A DNA stretch of 64,000 bases, taken from NCBI GenBank assembly GCA_026388185.1, contig JAPLKG010000003.1, positions 101,606 through 165,605 on the forward strand, given 5' to 3'. Shown here piece after piece: positions 15,681 to 24,218 of this stretch (positions within the stretch are counted from its first letter, which is position 1; the number at the start of each line of letters is the position of its first letter). Position numbers and translations under genes: made by a program. Origin of the DNA: Candidatus Eisenbacteria bacterium. GTDB lineage: Bacteria; Eisenbacteria; RBG-16-71-46; JAFGJU01. The notes beneath the pieces are model-generated. The model worked only from the letters and a program-made list of their open reading frames with translations. It made no database searches and had not been told where the DNA came from.

Positions 15681-15736
15681 TTGAGGGTCTTCTCATTCTT
15701 GTTTTTTCGTCTGGGGTTCTGCAGCACGGAGAACGC

Positions 15737-17071
15737 ATGGCTCCCTGTAGCGGGAAGCGAAACAGGAAGCGTAATTGCCGCCCACGAGTCCTTAGGCTTG
15801 CTCTTGTCTTTCCATTAGCATTTCTCACAATAGCATTTATTCTTGTCCGGCCCGGCTCTCTCGTTTTTGCCAGCGCCACCGCAACCACGACAGGTTCAGC
15901 AAAGGCGAGCCCCGGCCCCACGGCAGTCGTTCCGGAATCCATCCTGGTCCCGCCCCCTGCCCCTCCCACGAGCGTCGAAGCCTTCGACTCCCCGAGCGAT
16001 CAAGGCGGAATGATGACCATCCACTGGACAAAATCAGTGGATGATATTCCTATCACGGGAAGAGTCAGGGGATACGTCATAGCGAGGTCGGAGGCGCCAG
16101 ACGGCAAGTTCGAACCAGTGAGCACCGTTGCTTTGCAGATCGAAGAGTATTTGGACACTTCTGTCCAGGACCAGGTTCCTTACTACTACAAGGTGGCCGC
16201 AATCGGTGACGGAGAGGTCTTGAGTTTCTCCGGCGTCGTAGGCCCCGCGGTGTCAAAGCAGCAGTGGTTCAGTACGCGCAAGGCGAACTTGCTCGTAATA
16301 TCTCTCATCATCGCAGTGGCCATACTGTTGTACGTGTATCAAGCCAAAGCCGGAAAGAAGCTGTACATACGAAGAATCGCCGGCATCGAGGCGGTTGAAG
16401 AAGCGGTCGGAAGAGCGACGGAGATGGGAAAACCCATTCTTTTCATTCCCGGCATCCAGGACATGGACAACGTTCAAACCGTAGCGGGCCTTAGCATTCT
16501 TGCGAGTGTGGGAAAGCTGGCGGCGCAATACGAAACGAAGCTGGACGTGCCCGTCAGCCGCTCGCTGGTCATGAGCACTGCCAGGGAAACTCTCAAGCAG
16601 GCGTACCTGAGCGTCGGTAGACCCGACCTCTACAACGACGACTCCGTTTATTACATCACGGACGAGCAGTTCGGTTACGTCGCCGCCGTCGACGGAATAA
16701 TGGTTAGGGAAAAGCCCGCCGCTTGCTTCTACATGGGGGCCTTCTTTGCGGAATCGCTCATCCTTGCCGAAACCGGGAACTCGATAGGCGCAATTCAGAT
16801 CGCCGGCACCGCCATGCCCACTCAGTTGCCGTTTTTTGTGGCAGCGTGCGACTACACGCTCATCGGCGAGGAACTCTTCGCGGCAAGCGCGTACCTTTCC
16901 AAGGACGAAAGAATGATCGGAAGCCTGAAGGGTCAGGACGTGGGCAAGGGCATTGCAATGTTCTTCATAATCCTTGGGACGCTTGTGGCAACCGTCGGAG
17001 CTCTCACTGAAAACGGGACGGTCGTCGGCATTAGCGACTGGTTGAAGAACCTTTTCTCTTTGAACTTCTGA
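15737..17071 (+). CDS. Fn3 - transmembrane - DUF6754-like membrane protein
   Basis: ATG 15737 has GGAG 7 nt upstream. The 444-residue product has a signal/anchor segment (about 18-46), a Pro-rich linker, a fibronectin type III domain (about 75-172, exported side), a transmembrane helix (183-202), a globular domain of about 200 residues (about 205-405: E-A-V-E-E-A-V-G-R-A-T-E-M-G-K-P-I-L-F, then G-T-A-M-P-T-Q-L-P-F-F) and a last hydrophobic helix (406-425). The globular part resembles what I know as DUF6754, a domain of unknown function from uncultured bacteria; this is from memory. It leads four closely spaced membrane-protein genes, so it is probably a subunit of a membrane complex with periplasmic and cytoplasmic parts. 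Confidence 0.75.
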   Translation: MAPCSGKRNRKRNCRPRVLRLALVFPLAFLTIAFILVRPGSLVFASATATTTGSAKASPGPTAVVPESILVPPPAPPTSVEAFDSPSDQGGMMTIHWTKSVDDIPITGRVRGYVIARSEAPDGKFEPVSTVALQIEEYLDTSVQDQVPYYYKVAAIGDGEVLSFSGVVGPAVSKQQWFSTRKANLLVISLIIAVAILLYVYQAKAGKKLYIRRIAGIEAVEEAVGRATEMGKPILFIPGIQDMDNVQTVAGLSILASVGKLAAQYETKLDVPVSRSLVMSTARETLKQAYLSVGRPDLYNDDSVYYITDEQFGYVAAVDGIMVREKPAACFYMGAFFAESLILAETGNSIGAIQIAGTAMPTQLPFFVAACDYTLIGEELFAASAYLSKDERMIGSLKGQDVGKGIAMFFIILGTLVATVGALTENGTVVGISDWLKNLFSLNF

Positions 17072-17154
17072 CGTGAACGCGCGCAGAACCGTGAGCACCA
17101 CTGGAGTGACACATTGGAGATGAGATCAACACTCGCTAGGTTCTTGAAGCGACC

Positions 17155-17838
17155 ATGAGAGTACAAGTTCCTCTTGTCATAACCTTCGTCGTTGGCTTCG
17201 CCCTGATAGCAGCCATCTTCGTGCCGCACGATCCATTCCACACGATGGATCAGAATTTCTCCATCTATTTTGATCTCATTGCAGTGTTCGCCTTCATTCT
17301 TGGCGGCGGCAACCTCCTCAAGATTCACGGAAACAAGATCTGGAGGCGCGCGAGGGATTGGAAGTACAGCATCGTGACCGTCGCGGGATTCATGGTGATG
17401 ATGATCGTGGGCACCTTCAAGATCGGCGGGCCGCCGGGACTCACGGGCGACGTGACCGCAGACGGGAGCTGGTTCAAGTTCCTGTACGACGCTATGTTTG
17501 TGCCGCTCCAATCGACCATGTTTTCTCTACTCGCCTTCTTTGTTGCGTCGGCCTCATACAGGGCCTTCCGCGCAAAGACCAGGGAAGCAACGATTCTCCT
17601 GGTCGCGGCGTTCATCATACTGATAGGCCGGACACCGCTCGGTCATTCCCTGACTGCCTGGCTCCCTCAGCCTTTGCAGTTCCTTCACATACCGAACCTG
17701 AGCAACTGGATCCTCTCGTTTCCTAACATGGCCGGGCAGCGAGCCATCATGATCGGAATAGCCCTCGGCATCATCTCGACTTCGCTCAAGCTGGTCTTGG
17801 GAATCGAACGCTCCTACCTCGGCGGAGAAGGAAAATAG
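17155..17838 (+). CDS. Polytopic membrane protein, second gene of the operon
   Basis: ATG 17155 opens a 227-residue protein that is hydrophobic throughout, with about six predicted membrane helices. The first runs from residue 6 (L-V-I-T-F-V-V-G-F-A-L-I-A-A-I-F-V); others lie around 40-52, 74-88, 120-135 and 145-160, with a last one near 200-215. Loops contain H-D-P-F-H-T-M and G-P-P-G-L-T-G-D-V but no catalytic motif. It follows the DUF6754-like gene by 83 nt and precedes the next by 36 nt. Family not recognised. Confidence 0.7.
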   Translation: MRVQVPLVITFVVGFALIAAIFVPHDPFHTMDQNFSIYFDLIAVFAFILGGGNLLKIHGNKIWRRARDWKYSIVTVAGFMVMMIVGTFKIGGPPGLTGDVTADGSWFKFLYDAMFVPLQSTMFSLLAFFVASASYRAFRAKTREATILLVAAFIILIGRTPLGHSLTAWLPQPLQFLHIPNLSNWILSFPNMAGQRAIMIGIALGIISTSLKLVLGIERSYLGGEGK

Positions 17839-17874
17839 AGATGCGAGAGGCGTGTCACACAGCATTTAGATGGC

Positions 17875-18798
17875 GTGAAAGACTCTGTGATGTCGGAGAG
17901 CGAAAATAGGATGGCGAAGGGCAAGCGCGACATAATCGACATACTGAACTCGATAGACAGGCGAATCATTTTCTTCCTCATCGCTCTCGCCGTCATCATT
18001 CCTCTCGTATTCCATTTGGTCTTCACCATACGTACCTCTCCCATCGTGGAGGCAATCTTCGACAAGATGGAGGCGCTCCCCCCGGGCTCGAAAGTGCTCG
18101 TGAGCTTTGATTACAGCCCGAGCACGGCTCCGGAAAACCAGCCGATGGCCGAGGCCATAGCGCGCCACGCGCTCCAGAAAGACTTGAAACTCTATTTCAT
18201 GGCCGTGTGGGCGACCGGGCCGCCGCAAACCGACGTCCTGATTGCCAACGTAATCAACACGGATTTCCCCAACAAGGTTTACGGCAAGGATTGGATAAAC
18301 CTGGGCTTCAAGGCGGGAAACCAGGGACTCATCAACGCAATACTTCTCGACTTGAAGGCCATGTACACGACAGACGTTCACGGCACTCCAATCGACAACT
18401 TCGAGATGATGAAGGACGTTCAGAATCTCACTGACATGTCACTCATCGTCTGCATCGGAAGCGGCTTCCCCGGCGTGAGGGAGTGGGTGCAGTTCGCGGG
18501 CGACCCCGGAGACATACCGGTCGCAGCCGGGGTCACCGCCGTCGAGGCGCCCCTGCTCTACCCTTACTACCCGAGGCAGTTGCTCGGCCTAATGGGCGGG
18601 CTTCAGGGCGCGGCGGAATACGAGGCGACCCTCGTCAAAACATATCCGCAGTACCAGGGCAAGGCCAATTGCGCGCAGGCCGTCCAGTTGATGGGACCGC
18701 AGACCATCGCGCATCTTGTGATAATAGCTTTTGTGATAATAGGCAACGTCGCCTTCTTCGGCGAACGAAGAAAACGGGCTCGAGCTAAGAAAGGTTAG
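17875..18798 (+). CDS. Bitopic membrane protein with large exported domain, third gene of the operon
   Basis: The product is about 300 residues, depending on the start: GTG 17875, ATG 17890, or ATG 17911 with GGAGAG 10 nt upstream. A membrane helix near the N-terminus (I-I-F-F-L-I-A-L-A-V-I-I-P-L-V-F) and one at the C-terminus (H-L-V-I-I-A-F-V-I-I-G-N-V-A-F-F) enclose an alpha/beta domain of about 230 residues predicted to face outside, including K-V-L-V-S-F-D-Y-S-P-S-T and a C-I-G-S-G-F-P-G loop. A basic tail follows the second helix. No enzyme signature seen. The next gene begins 3 nt after its stop, so the two are tightly coupled. Confidence 0.7.
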   Translation: MKDSVMSESENRMAKGKRDIIDILNSIDRRIIFFLIALAVIIPLVFHLVFTIRTSPIVEAIFDKMEALPPGSKVLVSFDYSPSTAPENQPMAEAIARHALQKDLKLYFMAVWATGPPQTDVLIANVINTDFPNKVYGKDWINLGFKAGNQGLINAILLDLKAMYTTDVHGTPIDNFEMMKDVQNLTDMSLIVCIGSGFPGVREWVQFAGDPGDIPVAAGVTAVEAPLLYPYYPRQLLGLMGGLQGAAEYEATLVKTYPQYQGKANCAQAVQLMGPQTIAHLVIIAFVIIGNVAFFGERRKRARAKKG

Positions 18799-18801
18799 GA
18801 A

Positions 18802-19473
18802 ATGGCCCACACCGTTGAACTCTGGTTGGGTGCGCTGCTCACGCTGATGATATTCAGCTTCCTTTACAAGGACAACCCATTCTACAAGTTCGCAGAGCAT
18901 CTCTTCGTGGGCGTCTCCGCCGCCTACTGGATGGTGATAGGCATCTGGACGACGCTAATGCCCAACCTCGTCGCCCGCATCTGGCCGTCCGCCGTGAAGA
19001 GCATCGTCAACATGCCCGAGGACGCGAGACCTCAGTATCACTTCATCATCCCCGCGGTCTTCGGTCTTCTCATGCTGACGCGACTTGTGGAAAAAATCAG
19101 TTGGCTTTCGCGGTGGGCGATGGCCTTCGTCATCGGTTACGCCGCGGGGACGAATTTCACCAGATACCTTCAGTCCGATTTCGTGGGACAGATATACAAC
19201 ACAATGCTCCCGCTCGTCGTGAAAACAAACGGAGGAATCTCGATCGGCGCCATCCTTTCGTCGGTGGTACTCCTGGTCGGCGTCATATCCGCGCTCATTT
19301 ACTTCTTCTTCTCCAAGGAGCACTCTGGAGCGTTCGGTGCCGCGTCCCGCCTCGGAATATGGTTCCTGATGGTCACGTTCGGCGCCGCATTCGGTTACAC
19401 GGTGATGGCAAGAATTTCGCTACTCACGGGAAGGATGCAGTATCTCGGTGACTGGCTGGCGACGATGTTCTAG
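18802..19473 (+). CDS. Polytopic membrane protein, fourth gene of the operon
   Basis: ATG 18802 lies 3 nt after the previous stop, with AGGA overlapping it. The 223-residue product has about six membrane helices (around 8-20, 32-48, 74-86, 100-115, 150-170 and 185-205). Loops carry Y-K-D-N-P-F-Y-K-F-A-E-H and G-T-N-F-T-R-Y-L-Q-S, the latter after a helix with a G-Y-A-A-G motif. The family is unknown to me. It ends the operon. No terminator is obvious before the convergent amidase gene at 19589. Confidence 0.7.
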   Translation: MAHTVELWLGALLTLMIFSFLYKDNPFYKFAEHLFVGVSAAYWMVIGIWTTLMPNLVARIWPSAVKSIVNMPEDARPQYHFIIPAVFGLLMLTRLVEKISWLSRWAMAFVIGYAAGTNFTRYLQSDFVGQIYNTMLPLVVKTNGGISIGAILSSVVLLVGVISALIYFFFSKEHSGAFGAASRLGIWFLMVTFGAAFGYTVMARISLLTGRMQYLGDWLATMF

Positions 19474-19588
19474 GAAAGCATGCGCCGGAGGAGCGAACCG
19501 ACGTTTGGGCGGGCCAGCGAAGCAAGCTAACGTGACAGTGCGAGCCGTAGCGTAGACCGGATACTTGAGGCCGCTGAAGAGCGTGCCT

Positions 19589-20464
19589 CTACGGCAGGTC
19601 TTCTACCAGCTCCATGTATGCGTCAGGCCGCCTGTCCCTGTAGAACTGCCAGGTTCTCCTCACTTCCAGGATAAGATCGAGGTCGAGATCGGCGACGACA
19701 AGCTCGTCTTTGTCCTTGCTGCCCTGAACGAGTATCTGTCCTCGCGGGTCGCAGAAGTAGCTCGAACCGTAGAATTCTCCTATGTTCCAGGGAGCCTCGA
19801 CGCCCACCCTGTTGATTGCGCCCACAAAGTACCCGTTGGCCACCGCATGCGCGGGTTGCTCCAGCTTCCAGAGATATTCCGACAGACCGGCGACCGTCGC
19901 CGAAGGGTTGAAAACAATCTCGGCTCCGGCAAGACCTAAGATGCGCGCGCCTTCGGGAAAGTGTCTATCGTAGCAGATGTAGGCGGCAACCTTGCCGTAC
20001 GCGGTCTCGAAGACCGGATAGCCCAGATTGCCGGGACGGAAATAGAACTTCTCCCAGAACCCGGGCAGGCAGTGAGGGATGTGCGTCTTTCTATATTTCC
20101 CGAGGAACTTCCCGTCGGCGTCTATAATTGCAGCCGTGTTGTAAAAGACTCCTGTAATCTCCTCTTCATAAACGGGAACGACAATAACCATGCCATTCTC
20201 TTTCGCCACCTTCTGCATCAGCTTAGTCGTCTCGCCGTCAGGCACCCGTTCAACGGCGTCGTACCATTTGATGTCCTGCTCGGCCGGGAAGTACGGAAGC
20301 GTGAAGAGCTCCTGGAAGCAGAGCACCCTGACGCCTCGCTTGGCAGCATCTTCGATGAGGGGCATCTGCTTATCGAGCATTGCCTTCTTGATGGCGGGGA
20401 TTGTCTTTCCCGAGGTGTTCACGCATTTACACTGTATGAGACCACATCTAACGATTCTTGCCAT
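19589..20464 (-). CDS. Nitrilase-superfamily amidohydrolase (beta-ureidopropionase/N-carbamoyl-type)
   Basis: The 291-residue product has the Glu-Lys-Cys triad of the carbon-nitrogen hydrolase superfamily: E52 (C-F-Q-E-L-F), K126 (Y-R-K-T-H-I-P-H) and C164 (I-C-Y-D-R-H-F-P-E-G). The C-Y-D-R-H-F-P-E-G context is typical of beta-ureidopropionase and N-carbamoylputrescine-amidase-type enzymes, which hydrolyse N-carbamoyl compounds to amine, CO2 and ammonia. No dihydropyrimidinase is nearby, so the substrate stays open. The start overlaps the stop of the upstream zinc-ribbon gene by one base (TAATG), indicating translational coupling. Confidence 0.85.
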   Translation of the reverse strand: MARIVRCGLIQCKCVNTSGKTIPAIKKAMLDKQMPLIEDAAKRGVRVLCFQELFTLPYFPAEQDIKWYDAVERVPDGETTKLMQKVAKENGMVIVVPVYEEEITGVFYNTAAIIDADGKFLGKYRKTHIPHCLPGFWEKFYFRPGNLGYPVFETAYGKVAAYICYDRHFPEGARILGLAGAEIVFNPSATVAGLSEYLWKLEQPAHAVANGYFVGAINRVGVEAPWNIGEFYGSSYFCDPRGQILVQGSKDKDELVVADLDLDLILEVRRTWQFYRDRRPDAYMELVEDLP

Positions 20465-20760
20465 TAGGTTCCCTCCTGGTCTTTGCCGAATAGTTGGTCC
20501 AGTTTCTTCCTAGCCGAGCCCTCTCTCGAGACTCCGCCCTTCCCGGGTCGACCCGAGAATCTAAAATACTCGCAGAAGTTGGCGCGATCCTTCTCTTTCA
20601 CCCACTCTGCCTGCGGCTCCCTGCACTTGTTGTGAGCCCCCTCGTCGTAGAAGATGCAGTTGAGGCACACTTTCACGTCTCTGCCGCATGAAGAGCAGAC
20701 GTCCGTCCTCACCGGCTTACGATTTTCGAGCTCAGCCCCGCAGAAATGACAAAACGGCAT
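20464..20760 (-). CDS. Small zinc-ribbon protein
   Basis: The 98-residue product has three CxxC pairs and two further cysteines in its first 65 residues (C4-x2-C7, C22-x2-C25, C32-x2-C35, C46, C63). It looks like two zinc-binding knuckles followed by a charged C-terminal tail. The conserved F-C-E-Y-F after the last Cys is seen in short zinc-ribbon proteins of unknown role. It is coupled to the downstream amidase by a one-base stop/start overlap. Function unknown; a regulatory or assembly factor for the amidase is speculation. Confidence 0.75.
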   Translation of the reverse strand: MPFCHFCGAELENRKPVRTDVCSSCGRDVKVCLNCIFYDEGAHNKCREPQAEWVKEKDRANFCEYFRFSGRPGKGGVSREGSARKKLDQLFGKDQEGT

Positions 20761-20826
20761 CGTGCAGTCCAGTTAGATCGTGTAGCCCCAGTAGAGGATC
20801 GGCAAAACAGGCCCTGGCGAGAGACC

Positions 20827-21426
20827 TTATTGCGTCTGGCGAAGGATTTTCCGGAACGTCCGTGAGAAATCTTCCTTGAGGGATTCGTCAAACTCCCCCA
20901 GCCACTTCCTGATGTAGCCTTTATCATAGCGCCGGTTCTTGAGGAGAATGCATTTCACGTCTTCCAAATCCCTCGCTCTGCCGGCGATTATCTTGTGTAT
21001 AACAACATCCTCAAGAGCTGCAAACTTGACCACTGACCGACCGAATGTTACGTCAACAGCTCGTTCAATAGCCTGCTTCTCGTAGAGGGAGAATGAGAAG
21101 ATAAAGTTCACTCTTATTCCTGTCTTGTCATACATTACGGGTAGCACCATCGTCTTTGAGACAAATTCCGCCGGATTATCAACCAGAGTTCTAAGACCAA
21201 GTTTCCGGGTAACGCCTCGCAGTTTCTTCAAGCCCTCGGTTCCCATACCCAAGGTAATATCGATGTCCTTTGTCAGCCGAGGCTCGCCGTAGAGAAGCAC
21301 TGCTTGACCCCCTATTACCATGTAGGGTATCCGTTGTCTCTTAAACTCGTTCGCTATTCTTGTGAGTAGTCCTTGAAACACAGTTGACCGCCTTCGCAAT
21401 TCTGATCGCAACGTCCAACCCCTCAC
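20827..21426 (-). CDS. Nucleotidyltransferase-fold protein (AbiEii/DUF6036-like)
   Basis: Up to 199 residues. It has the minimal nucleotidyltransferase signature G39-G40-Q-A-V-L-L-Y-G followed by R-L-T-K-D54-I-D56, giving the two metal-binding aspartates. Such proteins are often the toxin half of AbiE-like or MNT-type toxin-antitoxin pairs, or tRNA/protein nucleotidylating enzymes. It overlaps the upstream small gene 21341-21571 whichever start is used (GTG 21426 or GTG 21378), so the pair is cotranslated. The frame ends with a basic, Lys/Arg-rich tail. Confidence 0.75.
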   Translation of the reverse strand: MRGWTLRSELRRRSTVFQGLLTRIANEFKRQRIPYMVIGGQAVLLYGEPRLTKDIDITLGMGTEGLKKLRGVTRKLGLRTLVDNPAEFVSKTMVLPVMYDKTGIRVNFIFSFSLYEKQAIERAVDVTFGRSVVKFAALEDVVIHKIIAGRARDLEDVKCILLKNRRYDKGYIRKWLGEFDESLKEDFSRTFRKILRQTQ

Positions 21427-21571
21427 ACGGGTGCCTCAGTGGAAGAATCCCGAGTGCAACTGCTTCTTCATACATTGCTTCAACAATGCGGAAATTCTTG
21501 GCAACGTCCGTTCGCTCTCGCCTGAGCAGCTCTCTCTCTAGCATCTGAAGTCGTTTGGGATTTTGTATCAC
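21341..21571 (-). CDS. Small helical partner of the nucleotidyltransferase
   Basis: The GTG start at 21571 has GGAGG about 4 nt upstream. The 76-residue product is charged and predicted helical (R-L-Q-M-L-E-R-E-L-L-R-R-E-R, then A-M-Y-E-E-A-V-A-L-G-I-L-P). It overlaps the nucleotidyltransferase gene, and the two share a promoter at 21686-21714. Gene order (small first, then nucleotidyltransferase) is that of many two-gene toxin-antitoxin units, but I do not recognise the small protein as a known antitoxin. Confidence 0.65.
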   Translation of the reverse strand: MIQNPKRLQMLERELLRRERTDVAKNFRIVEAMYEEAVALGILPLRHPCEGLDVAIRIAKAVNCVSRTTHKNSERV

Positions 21572-21685
21572 GGGGCCTCCTCGACCGTTTCTCCTGCTGT
21601 TGACGATGCGCCTAACGGCATCTGTCTCTCGGGTCTGTAATGGAATCCGAGGCTCAACAACGCCCCACCTTTACGGCACGCCTCT

Positions 21686-21714
21686 AGAATACACGTCAGC
21701 GCAACGGGTGTCAA
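21686..21714 (-). promoter_or_regulatory. Sigma70-type promoter for the nucleotidyltransferase pair
   Basis: On the minus strand TTGACA (21709-21714) and TATTCT (21686-21691) are 17 bp apart. The UTR to GTG 21571 would be about 108 nt. Confidence 0.7.
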
Positions 21715-21841
21715 TCGGGCGCGCTGATTGGGCAAGAGACAGATGGTTTGCCGTAGGTCGCTGGTTAGTAGCGGGCCCCCGCTACCAACCCGAGACCGCG
21801 GTGCGTCGAGCCTCGCCTGAGCGGATCGGGTCACGCAGACA

Positions 21842-21875
21842 GAAGCCCCCGAACCCAGGCAGGTTCAGGGGCTTC
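21842..21875 (-). terminator. Hairpin downstream of the lipoprotein gene
   Basis: GAAGCCCCCGAACC (21842-21855) pairs with GGTTCAGGGGCTTC (21862-21875) with one mismatch and a 6-nt loop, 70 nt past the lipoprotein stop. There is only a weak T-rich tail on the minus strand (TGTCTG). Otherwise 21572-21944 holds only the promoter listed at 21686-21714. Confidence 0.65.
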
Positions 21876-21944
21876 AGCTACATTCTTGGGTACAAGTTGT
21901 CGCCGCGAGCGGCAGGCCGTGATGACCGCCACGCAGGGTCTACG

Positions 21945-22859
21945 CTATTCCGGGCAAACGGTGTTGTACTGATGCGTGTCCCAGCAGGACTTCTCGCCGT
22001 TTCTGTAATCCGGCCAATCTATGCTCCCGGAGCCGTCCGGGTGCCACGAGATGATTCCCCTTGTGCCGGCTTTAGCATCGACGAAATCGACTGAAAAGAC
22101 TGTGGGTAACTCAAGATAGGTGAGAGTAGAGCCTTCTTCGGGTATGCCAGGTTTGTTCACGAGGAACACCAGCTTATGCTCGTTGCCTTCGCGGTTTTTC
22201 CAGTCGATCCTGATGCTCAGGACGCCAGGCGTGGAGAGGGCTTCGGCAGCGCCTGCCATTACCACTCCAGGCGTCATGGTGAGCAGCTCCACTGTGGGTT
22301 CGTAGAATTGCCAGTAGCCTGAGCTGTCGTCCTTTTGCACCTCTCCCTCGAACCAGAGTAAGTGATCCAGAGGAGCCGACGGATCGGTGCTCGAGACTTC
22401 CATTTTCCAGGCTGTGTAGCTTCCCATGTCCTTACCGTTCAGGAAAATGCTGTACTCGACTGCGTTGTTCACGAAGATGTACGTCCAGAGCCACGAACCG
22501 TCGTCCTGGGGCTGAGGCACAGAGTGAACGGCAACGCCGAACGCCGCAACGGGCTCAACAAGAGCTGCACAGACTACAAGGTTGAGGAAATACACTCGCA
22601 CGGCTGCGTTGAAGAAATTGAGTTTCGATTCGAGGCCTGCCACCGGTTGGATTTCTTTGTACCCCCCGTCCTTTATCGCCTGCGCATCGACCTGGGCGGA
22701 TTCGAAGACAGACAAGTCCATTGACATCGTCGAGATGGAGGGTAACGGTGGTGCTGCGGCCGGCTCGGGCGAGTTGACATTGCCCTCCCTGGAGCAATCG
22801 GCCAGGAGCAGGCAAAGGAAAGCGAGCGGAACAAGAACTGCGGTGAGACGTCTCCTCAT
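21945..22859 (-). CDS. Putative lipoprotein of unknown function
   Basis: The 304-residue product begins with an Arg-rich N-region and a hydrophobic stretch ending L-L-L-A-D-C22-S, a lipobox-like site with an unusual Asp at -1. It continues with a Pro-rich linker (P-A-A-A-P-P-L-P). The mature part is beta-rich with many Trp/Tyr (W-L-W-T-Y-I-F, W-H-P-D-G-S-G) and ends with two cysteines (S-C-W-D..., T-V-C-P-E). I do not recognise a family. It could be an outer-membrane-attached lipoprotein. Confidence 0.7.
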   Translation of the reverse strand: MRRRLTAVLVPLAFLCLLLADCSREGNVNSPEPAAAPPLPSISTMSMDLSVFESAQVDAQAIKDGGYKEIQPVAGLESKLNFFNAAVRVYFLNLVVCAALVEPVAAFGVAVHSVPQPQDDGSWLWTYIFVNNAVEYSIFLNGKDMGSYTAWKMEVSSTDPSAPLDHLLWFEGEVQKDDSSGYWQFYEPTVELLTMTPGVVMAGAAEALSTPGVLSIRIDWKNREGNEHKLVFLVNKPGIPEEGSTLTYLELPTVFSVDFVDAKAGTRGIISWHPDGSGSIDWPDYRNGEKSCWDTHQYNTVCPE

Positions 22860-23184
22860 GATAGAACCTCCTTCGGTTAGTTGGTGACAGTGCCTTCAAT
22901 CGGTGCCAGAGACACCTCTACGCAGGTTTCGCGCCAGCCGCCGTTGGCACAACCAATTGCTATTACAGCAGATAGGGTTTTTGGCGGAGACGCGAAAAGT
23001 GTGGTCGAAAATCACAGAAGTGATGATGGATAGACACTGGATGCCTCACACCCAGCACGATAGCCACGCCGCTGCCGGCGATTGCCAAATAGATCGAGCG
23101 TCGCTAATTGCCTGCACGCCCAGTCCTAATCGCGGTCGAAACGGCTTGGGTCGCCCGTGGACACGCCTCCTGCGTCTCCTCTTG
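22860..23184. other. Intergenic region without recognisable genes
   Basis: Contains the ribosome site of the lipoprotein gene (GGAGGTTCTATC next to 22859). I see no other open frame with a start signal and no clear promoter. Confidence 0.4.
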
Positions 23185-24096
23185 TCAAGCCGGTTTGGGC
23201 ATGATCACATGGATGGCTTTGGGGACCAGCTTTATTTCTACCGGCGTGTGACCAATCACTTCGCCATCCGCCTGGACCAATGGGGAACGCCGGATGGCAT
23301 CAATGCGTGCGCTTTGCTTGACCGTCCAGTGTGATAACTTCGCCCCAGGCTTGCCCGGTCGACTGAACAGGTCCCACACCAGCCTCATGTAATCGCCCAG
23401 GTGGCGCGCCGTGACAACGTAGACCTCAAGCTGACCGTCGCTGAGGGTTTCAGGCGGGCCAAAAAGAAAGAGCGGCTTGTCCAGCAAGGTGGTGTTGGAA
23501 ATCATCACCTCGGCAGCGCGGAGCGACTGGGGCTGACCGTCTAGCGTTAACGTATACCACTGTAGCTTAAAGATGCTCGACCGTTTGACCATCGCCAGGG
23601 CGTAGGCCAGACGACCAAAGAGTTTCTTGTTCGCCGACTTGGTGTCTTTCGCCATCTCCGAACTAATGCCCACGCTGACATTTGAAAAGAAATGGCGCTC
23701 GCCCACCTGCAGCGCATCCACCTCCATTACGGCGTGATCACTGACCAGCAGCTCCACTGCCTCGTCCAGTTTCAAAGGAATAAGTAAGGCTCGCGCTAAG
23801 TTATTGCCGGTGCCCAGTGGAAGAATGCCTAACGGAACCGGACTGTGTACCAGACCATTCGCGACGCCGACCAGTGTACCGTCGCCGCCGACCGCGATCA
23901 CGAGAGATGCGCCGCGTTCGCAAGCCGCACGGCAGAGCGCGGCGACATCCTCCTTGCCGGTTGTCTCGTAGATTTCAGGCGTCCACTGGGGCGGAATGAA
24001 ATGGCGCGCCAACGCCGCGCGAACCTCATCGGCCTGGCCTTCTTTTCCGGCCTTGGGATTGAAAACTACAAAGACTTTTTGACTGGAATTGCCCAT
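23185..24096 (-). CDS. Diacylglycerol/sphingosine-kinase-like lipid kinase (YegS/BmrU type)
   Basis: The 303-residue product has the DAGK catalytic-domain hallmarks: F-N-P-K-A-G (12-17), the nucleotide-binding A-V-G-G-D-G-T (68-74) with N80-G, and L-G-I-L-P-L-G-T-G-N-N-L-A. The C-terminal lobe ends with D-G-E-V, as in bacterial YegS-like lipid kinases. It likely phosphorylates a membrane lipid (diacylglycerol or phosphatidylglycerol) at the cytoplasmic face. Length is normal. No operon partner is evident. Confidence 0.9.
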   Translation of the reverse strand: MGNSSQKVFVVFNPKAGKEGQADEVRAALARHFIPPQWTPEIYETTGKEDVAALCRAACERGASLVIAVGGDGTLVGVANGLVHSPVPLGILPLGTGNNLARALLIPLKLDEAVELLVSDHAVMEVDALQVGERHFFSNVSVGISSEMAKDTKSANKKLFGRLAYALAMVKRSSIFKLQWYTLTLDGQPQSLRAAEVMISNTTLLDKPLFLFGPPETLSDGQLEVYVVTARHLGDYMRLVWDLFSRPGKPGAKLSHWTVKQSARIDAIRRSPLVQADGEVIGHTPVEIKLVPKAIHVIMPKPA

Positions 24097-24218
24097 GGAC
24101 GAAAGTACCGTGTGGATGGCGAATGCAGCCTGAATTTTCTCTGCCAGCGTCGAGCTGCCCCCGCGCAGCGCTGGCCCATAGTCTGATCACGATCAAGTGA
24201 GCATTACGGAGGGCCATT

